Source of the DNA: Takakia lepidozioides
Lineage: Eukaryota > Streptophyta > Takakiopsida > Takakiales > Takakiaceae
Length of the DNA stretch: 64,000 bases
Assembly: GCA_030704615.1 (NCBI GenBank)
Contig: CM060732.1
Coordinates: 66,879,053-66,943,052 of the forward strand
Direction: 5' to 3'
Shown here piece after piece: positions 12,334 through 29,735 of this stretch (position 1 is its first letter; each line of letters opens with the position of its first letter). The notes under the pieces were generated by a model. It saw only the letters and a program-made list of their open reading frames with translations, ran no database searches and was not told the DNA's origin. The position numbers were made by a program, and so were the translations under genes.

Positions 12334-15300
12334 CTTTGACCATCTGCACACTGCAAGGTTGAAGACACATCGATGCCCTCTCTCTCTGCAATAAGACACC
12401 AAGCATCAAAGTCACTGAGTTTGTGCCCCGTACCGGGGCATTCGAAAGACTTGATCGCCAAAAACATTCACAGCCAGCGTGACGGAGCGCATAAATTCGT
12501 CCTTCATTGTCTGTGCCTCCACCTCCTCAAGAAACCGATGCCTGCCATGTCAACTAGTGTGCCCATCAGGATTACAATCGTTATAAAGCTCAAAGCAGAA
12601 CCCAATTTTTCTTCCCCCTGGAACATCCTAATTCCAGCCATCATCAACTGTGAGTGTTGGACTGACCTCTCGTTATTAAGCCAGTTCTTCACTGGCAGAT
12701 AAAAGTTCTCCAAACCAGTCCGCCTTAATGCAAAGAATCTCAGAATAAATTCTCTATCGCGCATCCTGCAAGCCCATAATTCCATAAAATCCCCTCCTTG
12801 AATATAGCTGCTGAGACGGAAAAGCAAAATTGGACTTCATAGAAGTCTTTGTCTCTTCCACAGGAGTGGTGACCTAACTAAGCTAAAGAATAGGAGGAGA
12901 CATCATCAGTTGACATGGAAATTATACTCTTTTGATCAGAAAGTTAGCAATATGGTATATCAGCACATCCTTACAAGTCTTTACTAACCCAAATGACTAC
13001 CTCCAATGATGGGTCAAACCAGCACCTCTTATGTGGAATGTCCTGATGAAAAACTTTAAGCATATGGGGATGCGATGCCAGTTCATCCAGCAGATCATTG
13101 TAACTGCACAAAGCACAGCATTGATTGAATCCGTCAGGGACAAGTGTTTTTGTCATATAATTTCTGGGTACTAATTGCACACCACGCTTAGGAATGCAAG
13201 AGTGTTTACTGCCTATACGAGAGCACCCACTGGAGATCCGTGCACACACTGCTGAGCTCTTGGCAAAAGCTTCAGTCTACTGACCATCTTTAGGAAGCTG
13301 CTCCAGCTGCTTTGTAACCTCTTATGAGAGAGCTGTAGATTTTTCGTAACTTCCTTACTGCTTCTAACCAGTAACCATAAAGTAGGACTGACAGCAGCCA
13401 GTAATCCTTACAGTTTTCGTGGGCTAATTTTAGAAATGACACAGACTTCCAAATGCAAGCCTGCTAGCTGAATGAGCAGACAACTTACCTGCCTTGAAAT
13501 ACACAATTGCGGAGCTCTTGCTCATTAAGCTGCAAAGGAGACATCAGAGACAAAAAATCATAATCATACAGTACTACCATGCATGCTAACTATGCAATAT
13601 AACCTTCCCTTGTACGCCTCATTACATTCATCCAACTGACCTGATTGTGAAGTAGTAGCCTGACTGTAAGTTGCATAGAGCTTAGTCATATCACCTACTG
13701 TTTCACCATCCGAAAAGACCAGGGACAGTTGCAGGATACGGACCTGGGTGGAGCCCATGTTGAGCCGTTCGAATACCTGCAAGGGGGCATACATTTGCAA
13801 GACCGCATCCCAGAAACCAGATCAAAACCTAAAAAAGATGATTGATGTATTTCTGGGACAACAACCATTTGCTTGCATGGTACAATGACTGTTCAAAAGA
13901 ATATCGAAATGTACCGCAAAAACAACCTCATCATCCGAATGGCGAGAAATGGTATGCACATTTAGAGCAAAGTCTTGCATCACCTGCCAGAGCTACAACA
14001 CCTGATCACTCACCCAAGCAAGCTTCCTTTCTTATACACAATTCTTGTAAGGAGGAAAGTAATGTTCACTAAGATGCTAGAAATTCATCTGCGAAAATGT
14101 GTTATTTATCAGCATTGTCAAAGTTGAAATGGAGAACCCACAGTGACTCACCTCTCTAAGAGATTCATCAACGTCCGCATACTTCATACCATTTAACTAA
14201 GAGCACACCATCACAGCCACATCAAGTGGCTCCATCAGTACACTTTCAGGAGTCAGACAGACACCCTATTAACCCAACCAACAATAGCCTTGCAGATGCA
14301 GCAAGGCAGATACATTGGGTGAATTGGTTACTTCGGCAAACCTACCCTGTCAAGGACCTCCAGCCCCGTCAAGGCAAACTCAGCCCCATCCGGAAACTTT
14401 TGGACCTCCATGAATGACCTGCCATGGCCAACTGAATATGCATTTTCAGCAGCTACTTGGTTGAATGAAGCAAACCCAGGCCCAAAGATTAATGGGCCAC
14501 ACACAAGCCCTCCATGGTGGTGAGTAACGAGAGACTTTTAAAGTTCACTATGGCCTTGCCACAAACAGACGAGTTTCACTTACCAAATGCTCGTAAGTCG
14601 TTGTTTTCCCTCCGCAACCTCCAGCTGGCCTCTGTAAGATTGCTGTAACTTAAAAATTATGCAACACTTGTAACTGCAAGCACACACATCCTGGCTAGTT
14701 CCAAGATTGCCACTAAACATAAAAGCCCATGACAACAAACACCAAGAATGGCCAACTACTCTTAAAGATTCAAGTGCACCTACAAACTCAGCTTTTTCAA
14801 TACTGGCAAAAGGTTACTTTGCAATACATCCTCTCAAGTAGACAATGCTGAAGGCCCTTACTGGCTTTTCTCATGGAAAAACATGGTGGGTAGAGGGATG
14901 TTGAGCAGGACTGACTCGATGAGCTTGCTTGCTGTGCGCTTATCCCAAACATAGTCACGCTGCTCTATAACCAACAAACTGTTAGCTCGTATCATTTGTG
15001 GAAGGTTGAAATCCAGCCAGTGAATGGATCACACACAAAAGCTGAATAATAGCAGTTGACATACGCAAGAAAATGGAAGTCCTTCTTTACACAGAAAGCA
15101 GAAATAAGGCTTAACAAACCTGGTATGATGGCCGTAGGTCAAGCTTGCCCCTCCTTATCTTGTCCAGTACAGAGCTCACAGTAAAATCTGCAAAAGCAGT
15201 CCACTAGACGTTTTGGCAGTCTGCCAGACTTTGGGGGCATGACTTTTGGCCATGCAAGAGAGCTCATGTATCCTCAACACTGCACTGACTGTAAGGCATT

Positions 15301-16132
15301 GATTGTACCTAATCATGTATTGGGAGGCATTACAACAAGGCTCAGTAAAGTCTGCAATTGTACATAGACAAAACTACTTCACCTCCTCTAACAAAGCCCT
15401 CCTAAGTCCAGTTGTCAACCCACGGTTAAACCCTCTTCACTCCCCTCAGCTGGTGCAATCCCCCGCTCCTGCACGCCCCAAAAGGATCTTTCTCTCTCCC
15501 TAAGACAAACACACAAATACAGACTCTAAATTACTCGGAAGAGTGCTAATACCAGCTTTACTGATTTGCAAAACACGTTCTCCAGAAACAAGGCGGTGCT
15601 CCACACGGTGTCCAGTGTTTTCAAAATTCCCCTGACTCTCATTTTCTTTGCCTTCTTCGATGGTACTCAATTCTGTTGACAGTGCTGCCACAGTTGTCCT
15701 CCACTGCGTCCCTGAGCTCCTATAATTTTTGTCATACATTCCACATCCTTGACTTCCCCGCAAAACTTTCAGGCTTTTCCGGCAGCCAAAGCATTGTATC
15801 GTGCTACATCTAGAGGCAGACGTCACCATACACCTCTTCGAAAATATGGTCGTGGTACCAGTCTTACTGAACAGCCATGGCAAATGAATGCATTGAATAA
15901 CTGGCGCTGAACTGGTCCTATCTGATGGGAAGCTGTGCAGAGATAAATTCTTGCATTCTGCTGCAAAGTCACATGTTCGGTACATGCAGGGCTCAAATAC
16001 TGCAGAGGTGCAGTGGCCAGGTAGCAGGGGACCATTTTCTCTCACGCCTTTCAGTACACTAGTAATAAGAGACGGAAAGCCGCCCTCTGAGCTGTGTCTG
16101 CAGACTAGTAGGACACGCAGAAAGGTGTCCAT
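12334..16132 (-). CDS. DUF262 (GmrSD N-terminal-like) domain protein, 3' end unresolved
   Basis: Exons on the minus strand: 16132-15553, 15187-15120, 14959-14862, 14631-14584, 14418-14346, 14196-14152, 13776-13744, 13529-13489, 13103-12975, 12765-12667, 12541-12434, 12385-12334. All junctions have GT-AG signals with matching phases. The translation carries DUF262 hallmarks in order: FTVSSVLDKIRRGKLDLRPS, then YQRDYVWDKRTASKLIESVL, LLNIPLP, LEVAEGKQRLTSIW, FPDGAEFALTGLEVL, FERLNMGS, LNEQELRNCVF, YNDLLDELA, EFILRFFALR and a helical tail. DUF262 is the ParB/Srx-fold NTPase-like domain of bacterial GmrSD type IV restriction enzymes; EGKQR sits where bacterial proteins have DGQQR. The ~190-residue N-terminus is unrecognised and could hold an organelle-targeting signal. 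Residues normally preceding FERLN are missing, so an exon at 13777-14151 probably escaped me. No DUF1524/HNH partner domain was seen. The function in plants is unknown to me. Confidence 0.8.
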
Positions 16133-17653
16133 TCCAACGGTCCACCATTGTTGGTAGCCTGTGAATTTGTTCACGATTGTTTGGTGCGAACATGGGGGGA
16201 AAGGAAGTCGCCGTCAGTGCCTGTGGCAGACAACCTTCCAAACAGCTTGGGCCTCCTTGACACCCAGCATCCCAGGGAAAGAGCCCGCACATGAAGTTTG
16301 CGAAATGCTCATTCTGATCCTACCGGGGCTTTCTACGGTACTTCAGTAAGAAATTCTCGTTTGCAACAGAGCAGTTCACTAACAGCAGGGCGGTTCTGGA
16401 TACTCGCTGCACGCTTGTGCACATATGTATTATCGTGTGAAATCTGGGCTGCATCTTCTCTGCCGTGACTTCAACAGCAAGAGCGAGACACAAGTGAGCT
16501 AGTCTTATTAACACCACCGTTGTAGTTGGATGCTTGGTCTACATAATGGTCAGCTTCAGCCGGGTGTTCGGTGTTGAGGGAAGGCTAGCCATCTCTTGGC
16601 TGCAAAGCTATGTGATTTGTTTTCATTCCCCCTTATTGGGGCAAACGTTGCTGCTCCCCGAAATTAAACCCAACTGATAAAAGCTTCGCAAACACCCGGC
16701 ACACAAGGTGCTTGATTCCCCCACTTGTTGCTCAGAGGACGTGAGGAGCTGTGGAATTGTGCTGGGCTGAGAGGGAGAGAGAGAGAGGGAAGAAAGTAAG
16801 AAACTCTACTGTCCACAGAAAGCTCAAAGAGCTTATGCTACAAAAGAAAAGGATACAAGAAAGATGTGGGGCCACTCAACTGGAAGAAGAAAAAGAAAGA
16901 AAGAAAGAAGATCTTTGGAGACGATGCTAGTTGCAAGCTTGAACCAAGTCATCATGGTATTTCCACTTAGAACACACATCAAATTAGTGGCTACATAATG
17001 GCCTCGAAAACATGTTTGCAGAAATAAGGACTGTTGCTTTCAAAACACCAAGACCTTCATCAGCATTCTATCAACACTGTGTGTTCGATGGTAACCTAAC
17101 AAGCCAAGAACCTCTACTGTGGTCAATACTCTACAAAGGGGAGATGGAAGGGTACTTCTATGAACCTAGCTGTCACTAGTAGATACAAAAGCCAGATTGG
17201 AAAGAGTAACAATGCTGCAATCGCCACTTTGTCCAGGCCACCTGCACCATCCACTCGTTGGCTGAGGACAGTCCTTGCTCTTGACAAAACCACCATCGCA
17301 ACTAGTACCCAAGTTGAGCACTATATACAAGCTAAAACATTGGCACATAGATACATTTCATTAAGAGCTGGGAAGCATCCTGACACTTAAACTGGAACAG
17401 AGCAATGCTAAATGTAACCTGCCCAGTAATTCAAGCTCTCTCTCTCTCTCTCTCTAAGTTGATCAATGTCACACCAATTAAGATCCCCCCATATGTTTCC
17501 AGAAGGACCATACCGAACATTCTTAGACTCTGAAATGTAGTCACTCTTTGGAAAGCAGGTAAATGGAAATGCAACCACTTCCACTCTGTTTAGGACCATA
17601 GAGGCAGTAGAAAGTCCATTACGAGATGATGTGTTTTAAAGGTAGGTCAGTCT
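16133..17653. other. Intergenic, purine-rich simple repeats
   Basis: No gene was recognised. GA-rich tracts lie near 16769-16795 and 16888-16909, and a (CT)n run at about 17436-17454. The left part probably includes the DUF262 promoter (gene to the left, minus strand). Confidence 0.5.
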
Positions 17654-18657
17654 TCATGAAGATGGAGCCAATGAAACTGTAGTTGGAAGGTCTGATGACA
17701 ATAACCAGAAACCATGGCTATCAGGAAGGGAAAATCCCTCACCTTCGGTATTGTCATTGTCTGTGTTCTCAAGCAACCAGTCACCCATCAGGCGGAACTT
17801 ATTAAAAAGCTGCCCATCTGTCTCTTTCTTGCCCTTCTCTCCGGTCAACTGCTGCTCTAGTGCCTCCAACACAGTCACAGGCCTGTCACCCCATTCGTGA
17901 GTCAGAGCATTCCAACCTTACTACGATTTCATGCGAAAAGTCATGCTGCAAACCAACAAACGCACCAGAAGACAAGCAATAATGAAGTCATTGAATCCTA
18001 AGACATAGAGATGCTAAAGAGACTCCGGAGTGACGCTTTTGCCAGGTACTCTCTCCCCATCACCAAGAGTGGAGAAAAATCTGTATGTAGGAGTTCCTCC
18101 TTAGCCCGGGATGCATGGAATGCGCTTTTGAGCTAAAAGTTCTCGGAGGAGACCCATCTCACCGACCCACCGTGGGAACTAAGGCTTCTGACAACGTCAG
18201 CTCACCATTGTGATGATCCACCAAACGATTTCACAACCTCCTGCAAAAGTATCAATGTTGCACTGATTTTGTAACTGTCTTCTCGAGCCCAGAACATCTC
18301 CAATTGGGGAGTGTAATGGAAAGTGTACTTTTCAGTAAGGAATTGCAGTGGACAGTCTACTCAAGTCCACAGTTACTCATACTCGCGACATTACCTGTCT
18401 TGAGGAAGCTTTTTGTCTCGGGGAGACCCTCTCACAGCCTTCTTCTCAATGCCCAGTTTTCTCTCGAGCTCTGACAGTGTCTCCCTTTCCTCCCCGTTCT
18501 CACCCCCTCCCTGCTTTGCTGCCCCGGCTCTCACACAAATACTAGTAGGATGCAACACTCTGAGTGACTCCGAGGTACACAGGCGGCTTCTTCCTGGGGC
18601 AAAAGGAGGACCACGAGAGTATGCAACACCCGCGAGGGTAGTGCACAGAGATGGCAT
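17654..18657 (-). CDS. Unrecognised, probably plastid-targeted protein (partial model)
   Basis: I do not recognise the family. A first exon on the minus strand starts with ATG at 18657 and runs to a GTAATG donor after 18395. It begins MPSLCTTLAGVAYSRGPP, is rich in Ser, Arg and small residues with few acids, and reaches VRAGAAKQGG, which looks like a chloroplast transit peptide and cleavage area. Then comes acidic, helical sequence (ETLSELERKLGIEKKAV). A last exon near 17920-17654 encodes ALTHEWGDRPVTVLEALEQQ, then QLFNKFRLMGDWLLENTD and a Ser/Leu-rich end. A middle exon near 18246-18212 (EVVKSFGGSSQW) is likely, but I could not make all phases agree, so the boundaries are provisional. Plastid targeting is inferred from composition only. 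Confidence 0.45.
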
Positions 18658-19536
18658 TGTAGTATTGTACAGCTGCAACACCACCTCCCTCACCCTGTGC
18701 GGCCTCTTTTGATCAATGTAACTTAGACAGATAACAAAGAAGCATAGCTTGCACCAATACTTATCTTTCTGCACTTCAGAGGGCGTCTTTGCTTCTCTCT
18801 CTGCTTGATACAACGAGTGATTCAGAAGCATGGAGCAAAAGTGAAAGAGTGATCTTGCCAGGTAACAAGGCCATCAGGATTACAATCTTCCTGCCGGAGA
18901 AGAACCACCACCAACTCTACAATGCTGGTTCTTCCTTTCACAGTTCAGGATCTCCACATACAAGGAGAGAGACAAAAGGGGTGGGACAAAGTAGGGAACA
19001 CCATCAAGAGAAACCTTTTTTAGGGTCTCTTTCCCAAAATCCCTTATGCATGCTTGTGTGGTGGGGCAGCAGGCAATATGACAGAGTGCTGTAAGCTTGT
19101 GGTGTGGGTAGCAACAAAGTGCAGCCAACTTACAACCATGTCCCTCTTCATCCTTCAGAATGTTCTTTCCCCTTGGTCCGTTATCTCCCTGCCTTCTGGT
19201 TTCCAGATTCACTAGCTTGACTACCTGTGATGGACAATTCATCACCAATTTTGCTAGCTCTGCAATTCATCCATTTCATTTCAAAATCATGACCAATCAT
19301 CCTCCGCAACCTGGCTGCATAGTGGACATTGGCAGATGTGTCTACTAAAATATTTCACTAGGATATCACAAATGAACACAACTGCAAGAGAATCACAGTG
19401 ATAGAGGGTCACAAATGACACAGACATTACAGAGTGAGAAGGCACTACTGCCACATCTTTCTCAGCCAAAATAGCTATCAGGCCGCCAGCCCACGAGGGC
19501 ATTGAAATATAGTTTCCCACTAACAAAAAAACAAAG
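18658..19536. other. Intergenic; nothing recognised
   Basis: This lies between the start of the 17.7-18.7 kb gene and the stop of RPL18, both on the minus strand. It should contain the promoter of the former and the 3' UTR of the latter. No conserved frame or RNA was seen. Confidence 0.5.
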
Positions 19537-21229
19537 TTACACTTTGAAGCCCCTGCTATTACGGCGACCGCGAGCCTTCTCAAACTTCCGACCCTTATGG
19601 CGCACATAAGGCTTCGTGTGACTGTGAGGCACTCCTGGTGCTCTTCCAAAGTGCTTCACTGCCTCCCGGGCATTCTTTGGCCCACGCAGCAACACCTGCA
19701 CATTTGCATCTGACAACCTCAGAAATGGCATCTCGAAACCATTTTATAAAATGATTACTAAGCAAAACCATTGCATGGAGATTTTGTCACCAATACTCTT
19801 TTGCTACAACTTTGCCAACAAACACTTAAGATTAGCAAACAAGGCCTCTGATCTCCAAATCAATGTCCCTGCCATGTCATTCACTACCATTGACACCATG
19901 AACATTGAAGCCAACAGGCACTCATTTTGTAGGTCTGCGTGATTGCAGTGAACTAATGGATGCAACAACTTACAGTGTTGGCTCCAGTAGGTGCCCGCAG
20001 AGCAAGCTGGTCAAAAGTGAGTACTTCCCCACCAGCCTTCAAGATTCGAGCTCGTGCAGTCTCAGTAAAGCGGAGAGCAGCCACCTTCAATGCTGGCACC
20101 TCATACAGTCTTGTATCATCCGTCACAGTTCCAACAAGTACTGCAATTTGGCCTTCCTGAGAACATATGACAAATGTTCGTTCAGACAGCAGACGCAACG
20201 AGCTAGAAAGACCATAAGACTCCCCACATTAGGATCTGCCTATCTAACCCACCTAGAGGTCACAAAATGTGCATAGGCTCATGACATTTAGCCGCTCCCT
20301 GGGCCGAAATGTAAGCGAGTCGTCTGGATGGGTTGATAAAGCAGAGCCAGTGGTAGTCTCTGCAGTGGGGAACATGCTACACCTACTGTCAATATGGGGA
20401 TGGGTCTACTTGTCAATGTGAGCAGGCGTTAAGGAGATTGAGGTAGAGAGGCTAATGCAACGTATGGTTTCTGGGTCAGGCATACAAATAAAAGTACAGT
20501 TGGAAAGATGTTTGAGGGAGATTGCAGGGTGAAATTGAGGAATGGATGATACTTTCTTTGATTGGAGCCAGTGATAGTAGTGAAGTCCTGTGCTGGAATT
20601 TAGTTAAGACACGAGTACCATTGCAAACGAGAATGCACTCACTCTAATAAACATACCTTCCCCTTCATGTATCTGACAAGGCGAGACAGTGAGAGAGGAG
20701 GTCGGTTGGTTCTGCTCATGAACAGGCGCTTCAAGACAACCCCATTAAATGGACTTTCGGTCCTTCTGACGAGAAAACGGTACAGCTGCATCCCGATGAC
20801 ATCCCCACGACAGTCGGCATGACCATCAAATATGAGAGATTTTAACTTGACACTGACACAAATGGAACCTAAACTCCAGGCAACCTAATCACCTGGCAAG
20901 CTGTTCTTTACAGAATTACAAACAGTCGAGGGTCGTTGGAATCCAACCTCGAGATGGAAACACTATTAGTAGTTTCAGACAAAATATTGAGAGACATCTT
21001 AATAAAAGGCACATTCCAGGAGCATACCTTCACCAGGAGCTTGAGATACACATTCTCGCTCTTAGGAGCTGTGCGCTTGGTCTTTTTATTGCGACCTCCT
21101 GCCTTCAAGTCGATACCCTGCGAGAACAGCAACGCTCACCAGTCAAAAAAGAATATGTGTGGAAACAATCAAACATTCCATACGTTTCTGCCCTTTGGCC
21201 ACTCGTGCATGCCACAAAAGACTTACCAT
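19537..21229 (-). CDS. RPL18: 60S ribosomal protein eL18
   Basis: Exons (minus strand): 21229-21227, 21117-21028, 20785-20657, 20156-19974, 19695-19537. Every intron is GT-AG in phase 0. The product is 187 residues, the usual plant eL18 length. Recognisable blocks are [15 protein letters not shown] at the N-terminus, [81 protein letters not shown] and the basic end [15 protein letters not shown]. eL18 is a structural protein of the cytosolic large subunit. The first coding exon is just the ATG, which is followed at once by GTAAGT. It is divergently arranged with the SnRK1 gene; a telo-box upstream fits coordinated ribosomal-protein regulation. Confidence 0.98.
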
Positions 21230-21321
21230 CGCTGCAGAAGCTCCAACCGCGCACCAGCTCCCAGCTACGAGAAGAGAGAGTGAGGATCCAGCGCCAGGCC
21301 CTTGTTACCCTAGCCGGCTCC

Positions 21322-21330
21322 AAACCCTAG
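21322..21330. promoter_or_regulatory. Telo-box (AAACCCTAG)
   Basis: AAACCCTAG lies about 95 bp upstream of the RPL18 ATG. AAACCCTA telo-boxes are a well-known element of plant ribosomal-protein promoters and 5' leaders. Use at this locus is inferred from position. Confidence 0.6.
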
Positions 21331-21377
21331 TTACCCAGCACACCGTCCGATGGAGGTGCCTCACTACCGTCCGATCC

Positions 21378-21414
21378 TCGGCACTATGTCCCCGATCTGG
21401 GGACATAGTACCGA
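21378..21414. repeat. Near-perfect inverted repeat (hairpin)
   Basis: ACTATGTCCCC and GGGGACATAGT are exact reverse complements around the 5-nt loop GATCT. One mismatch beyond, the arms continue with TCGG/CCGA, giving 16-bp arms with one mismatch. It lies between two divergent start codons. Confidence 0.85.
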
Positions 21415-21715
21415 CGCCCGAGGCCCGGCGACCCGGCGACCCGTCCGCAAGATTCTCACGCACTGCACCTCCCGGGGAAAAACCCGGGTTGGCCCGCCAG
21501 TCGTTTTGGTAGATGGGGCCCTGGGAAATGGCGGGTGAGAACCCTCGTTTAGGGCCCTGCAGGAGAGCTCCAGGGTTTTGGAAGAACTGGAGGAAGGAGA
21601 GAGAGATTGAGGAATGTGAAGGGAAGCGATAGATCTTAGAGAAGCGATAGAGAGGGAAGAAGAAGGGATAGCAGATCATCAAATGCAGAGTGGAGTGAGG
21701 TAGAGAGGTGGAGGG

Positions 21716-27495
<5,780 letters not shown>

Positions 27496-29371
27496 CTACA
27501 CTCCATCAGGGATGTTGCGAAATTGTGTTGGGGTCCGTTTTGAGTTGTAAATTGCCAAGATGAAGTCTTACCTTTGCCCAAAGCCTTTCATTCCTTTGCA
27601 AAGTCTTCTGAAGTCCTAGGAGTCCCGTGTAGTTTCTGCTGTGTTGGTGCGAGTGACCAGTGGGACTCGCCATGTATAGTAGGCAAGGTGTATACACCAA
27701 ATAGTCGTGGAAGCAACTGCAATCTGTGGAGCAAACCATTCTTTCAGTTTGCATACTCTGAAGAAGGGCCATTAGTAAGTTGTACACGGTATCCCACTCC
27801 TTGTTGCATACGTTGTTCGGGATAGACAAAAACAGAAGCTCAGTTGCTTGTGACTGATATTGCTTAAGGCATCCCATGTATCTTGTACTGCCTTGAGATG
27901 GCTCAGATTCTACCAAGCCTTATAATCTCTACTTAGGGTTTAAGAGCCGCCGCATCAAGGTTAGCCTGTTTAGACTGCTTCTCGTCAAGTAAGGTTTAAT
28001 GAGAGTTATGGTCAGTCGGCAGGCTCATAATGCCCTTTGAATATTGGGCTCTTTGTAAAGTAGAGACTACCCATTCAGTGAAGTAACTATGTGGAGGTGA
28101 ATGACACATTTGTTTTTGAAATCACTCAAATGTTTCTATTTCTCTGTTGTTATGCCACCGTGTGGTGCATTATATCAGCACTGTCACTTGAATGTGAGAC
28201 ATGCTAGCAGTGAGCCAGATTGACTCATGCCATTACTCGCTTTGATTATCAAATCTGGTTTTGCCATGGATGCTTACATCCGTGTGTTACTCTTGTTTGA
28301 ATATTCTTCCATGCAGCACTGGGGGCACAATCTGCAACCCTGAGCACGAGAAGAATGTGTGTTTGGCATCCTTGCAGGCTCCAACAAGATGGTGACAACA
28401 CTGGCTCTCCCCATTTGGGAGCAAGGACTCCAAAAGCCCAGGCCAAAACCTCAATTTTTACCTCATTCCTGTACTGAAGTGCTTGGCCCACAATCAGGGT
28501 CTTTCTGCTATTCTATACCTAGAGGTTCAGGGGGCTGGCAAGTGTGTATGGGACAGCTGCCAGCAGCTGCCAAACACTGCCATTGTACAGCGCCCTAACA
28601 CAGTCGTGCGATTGGTTCCTCCCACCATTTCCTTGACCTTCGAAAACCCTATTTACATTCTTGGGGTTCATAGAAAACGGAGTGCTTGGTTGCACCCCCA
28701 TTTGCCTAACTTAGTGATGGTATACTACCAAGCATTTTTGTAAACTATGCCATCAATATATTAAGGAAGATTGTTTGTTTGTTTTGTTTGTCACATTGAG
28801 ACCTCCCAAATCGCAAGGCCTCCCTCCGTCTGGGTTCTTAGTATTGTTGGAAAGCCCTCGATGAGTAAGGGGTGCATCGAGGTGGTTTCATAATTATTGG
28901 ACCTACACTGTGGCATGTGGCCGGGTTTGGCTTCAAAACATTACGACATGATAGTGAGCAGATTCGATGAGAATTACTTTATGATGAAGAATTGACTATA
29001 TTTTATTAACCAAGAAATGAGGTGATTACTTACATTCTCGACAAAAGTCATAATTTGCAAGGAAATTATGTGGTTATGCTTAGACAAGGTAGTGTCAAAG
29101 ATTTGTGTGTGAAATACCATGGTGTTTGAGGAGTCAAAGATTTCCAGGGAATATCGGGTCAACTTACAAGGCAGATCTAAATATGATATAATAGAGAATC
29201 CCAAAAATTCTGTATGGATGTATGGACCTATTTGTCAAATTGTCGAATTTTTGTTTTCAGGGCCTCATTGGTTTCAACAATCAAGACTTTGACAATAGGG
29301 TTTTTATTGGGCGGTTGATGCTTCCGCTGAACAAGGAGTGAACACTCAAATAAAATTCAATTGGTCTACCA
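27496..29371. other. Intergenic; SnRK1 3' UTR and beyond
   Basis: The start of this stretch is presumably SnRK1 3' UTR. Beyond that I see no coding pattern, structured RNA or clear repeat on either strand. Confidence 0.5.
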
Positions 29372-29735
29372 AACAAGGCTGAAGGCCCACCAGCATGTAA
29401 GATTTCGAACTGAAACGTGGCTAGTTCGAATTGGCTCCACCAAATATTTTATTGCAAGGGAGTCAAGATAGTTCCTAAGGATATTGTTGACTATTTGACT
29501 CTTGAAGCATTGGCCTATTGGCTTATGGATGATGGGAGACACGGGATTCCTTATTAATATAAATAGTTTTACTCAACCCCAAGTGGAAAAGGAAAATGCA
29601 GGAAGAATTCAGAGTTTCAGGAAGAAATATTCCAAATGGCTGCTCCATATCCCAATGAGTGAAATGGTGGATGGGAAAGAACCGATGGAGCTTCACATCA
29701 TTCATCCACGAAGTCTAGAATCGGTCTTTAGTTAG
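29372..29735 (+). pseudogene. LAGLIDADG homing-endonuclease relic (frameshifted)
   Basis: In one forward frame from about 29431 the sequence reads WLHQIFYCKGVKIVPKDIVD, then YLTLEALAYWLMDDG. The ALAYWLMDDG block after LTLE matches the second LAGLIDADG motif of organelle intron endonucleases (LTPxALAYWxMDDG); the preceding FYxxGVKIVPK stretch is also typical. That frame then stops, and the next frame continues with GFLININSFTQPQVEKE, the expected strand after the motif, up to about 29735. Upstream, VRFRTETWLVRI (about 29395) may be the preceding strand, again out of frame. The first LAGLIDADG motif is not recognisable. It is non-functional: at least two frame changes and in-frame stops. An organelle-to-nucleus transfer is the simplest origin. 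Confidence 0.65.

Larger units (their letters stand above)
21230..21715. promoter_or_regulatory. Shared 486-bp head-to-head region of RPL18 and SnRK1
   Basis: Only 486 bp separate the two start codons, so the 5' UTRs and both promoters must lie here, in neighbouring introns, or overlap. The RPL18 side has a telo-box and a GC-rich hairpin. The SnRK1 side (about 21590-21715) is a purine-rich GA leader. Confidence 0.65.

Noticed and set aside
18391-18831. Extending the 17.7-18.7 kb gene upstream to 18831
   Set aside because: The first ATG with a transit-like leader is at 18657, and the sequence before it has no targeting or domain character.
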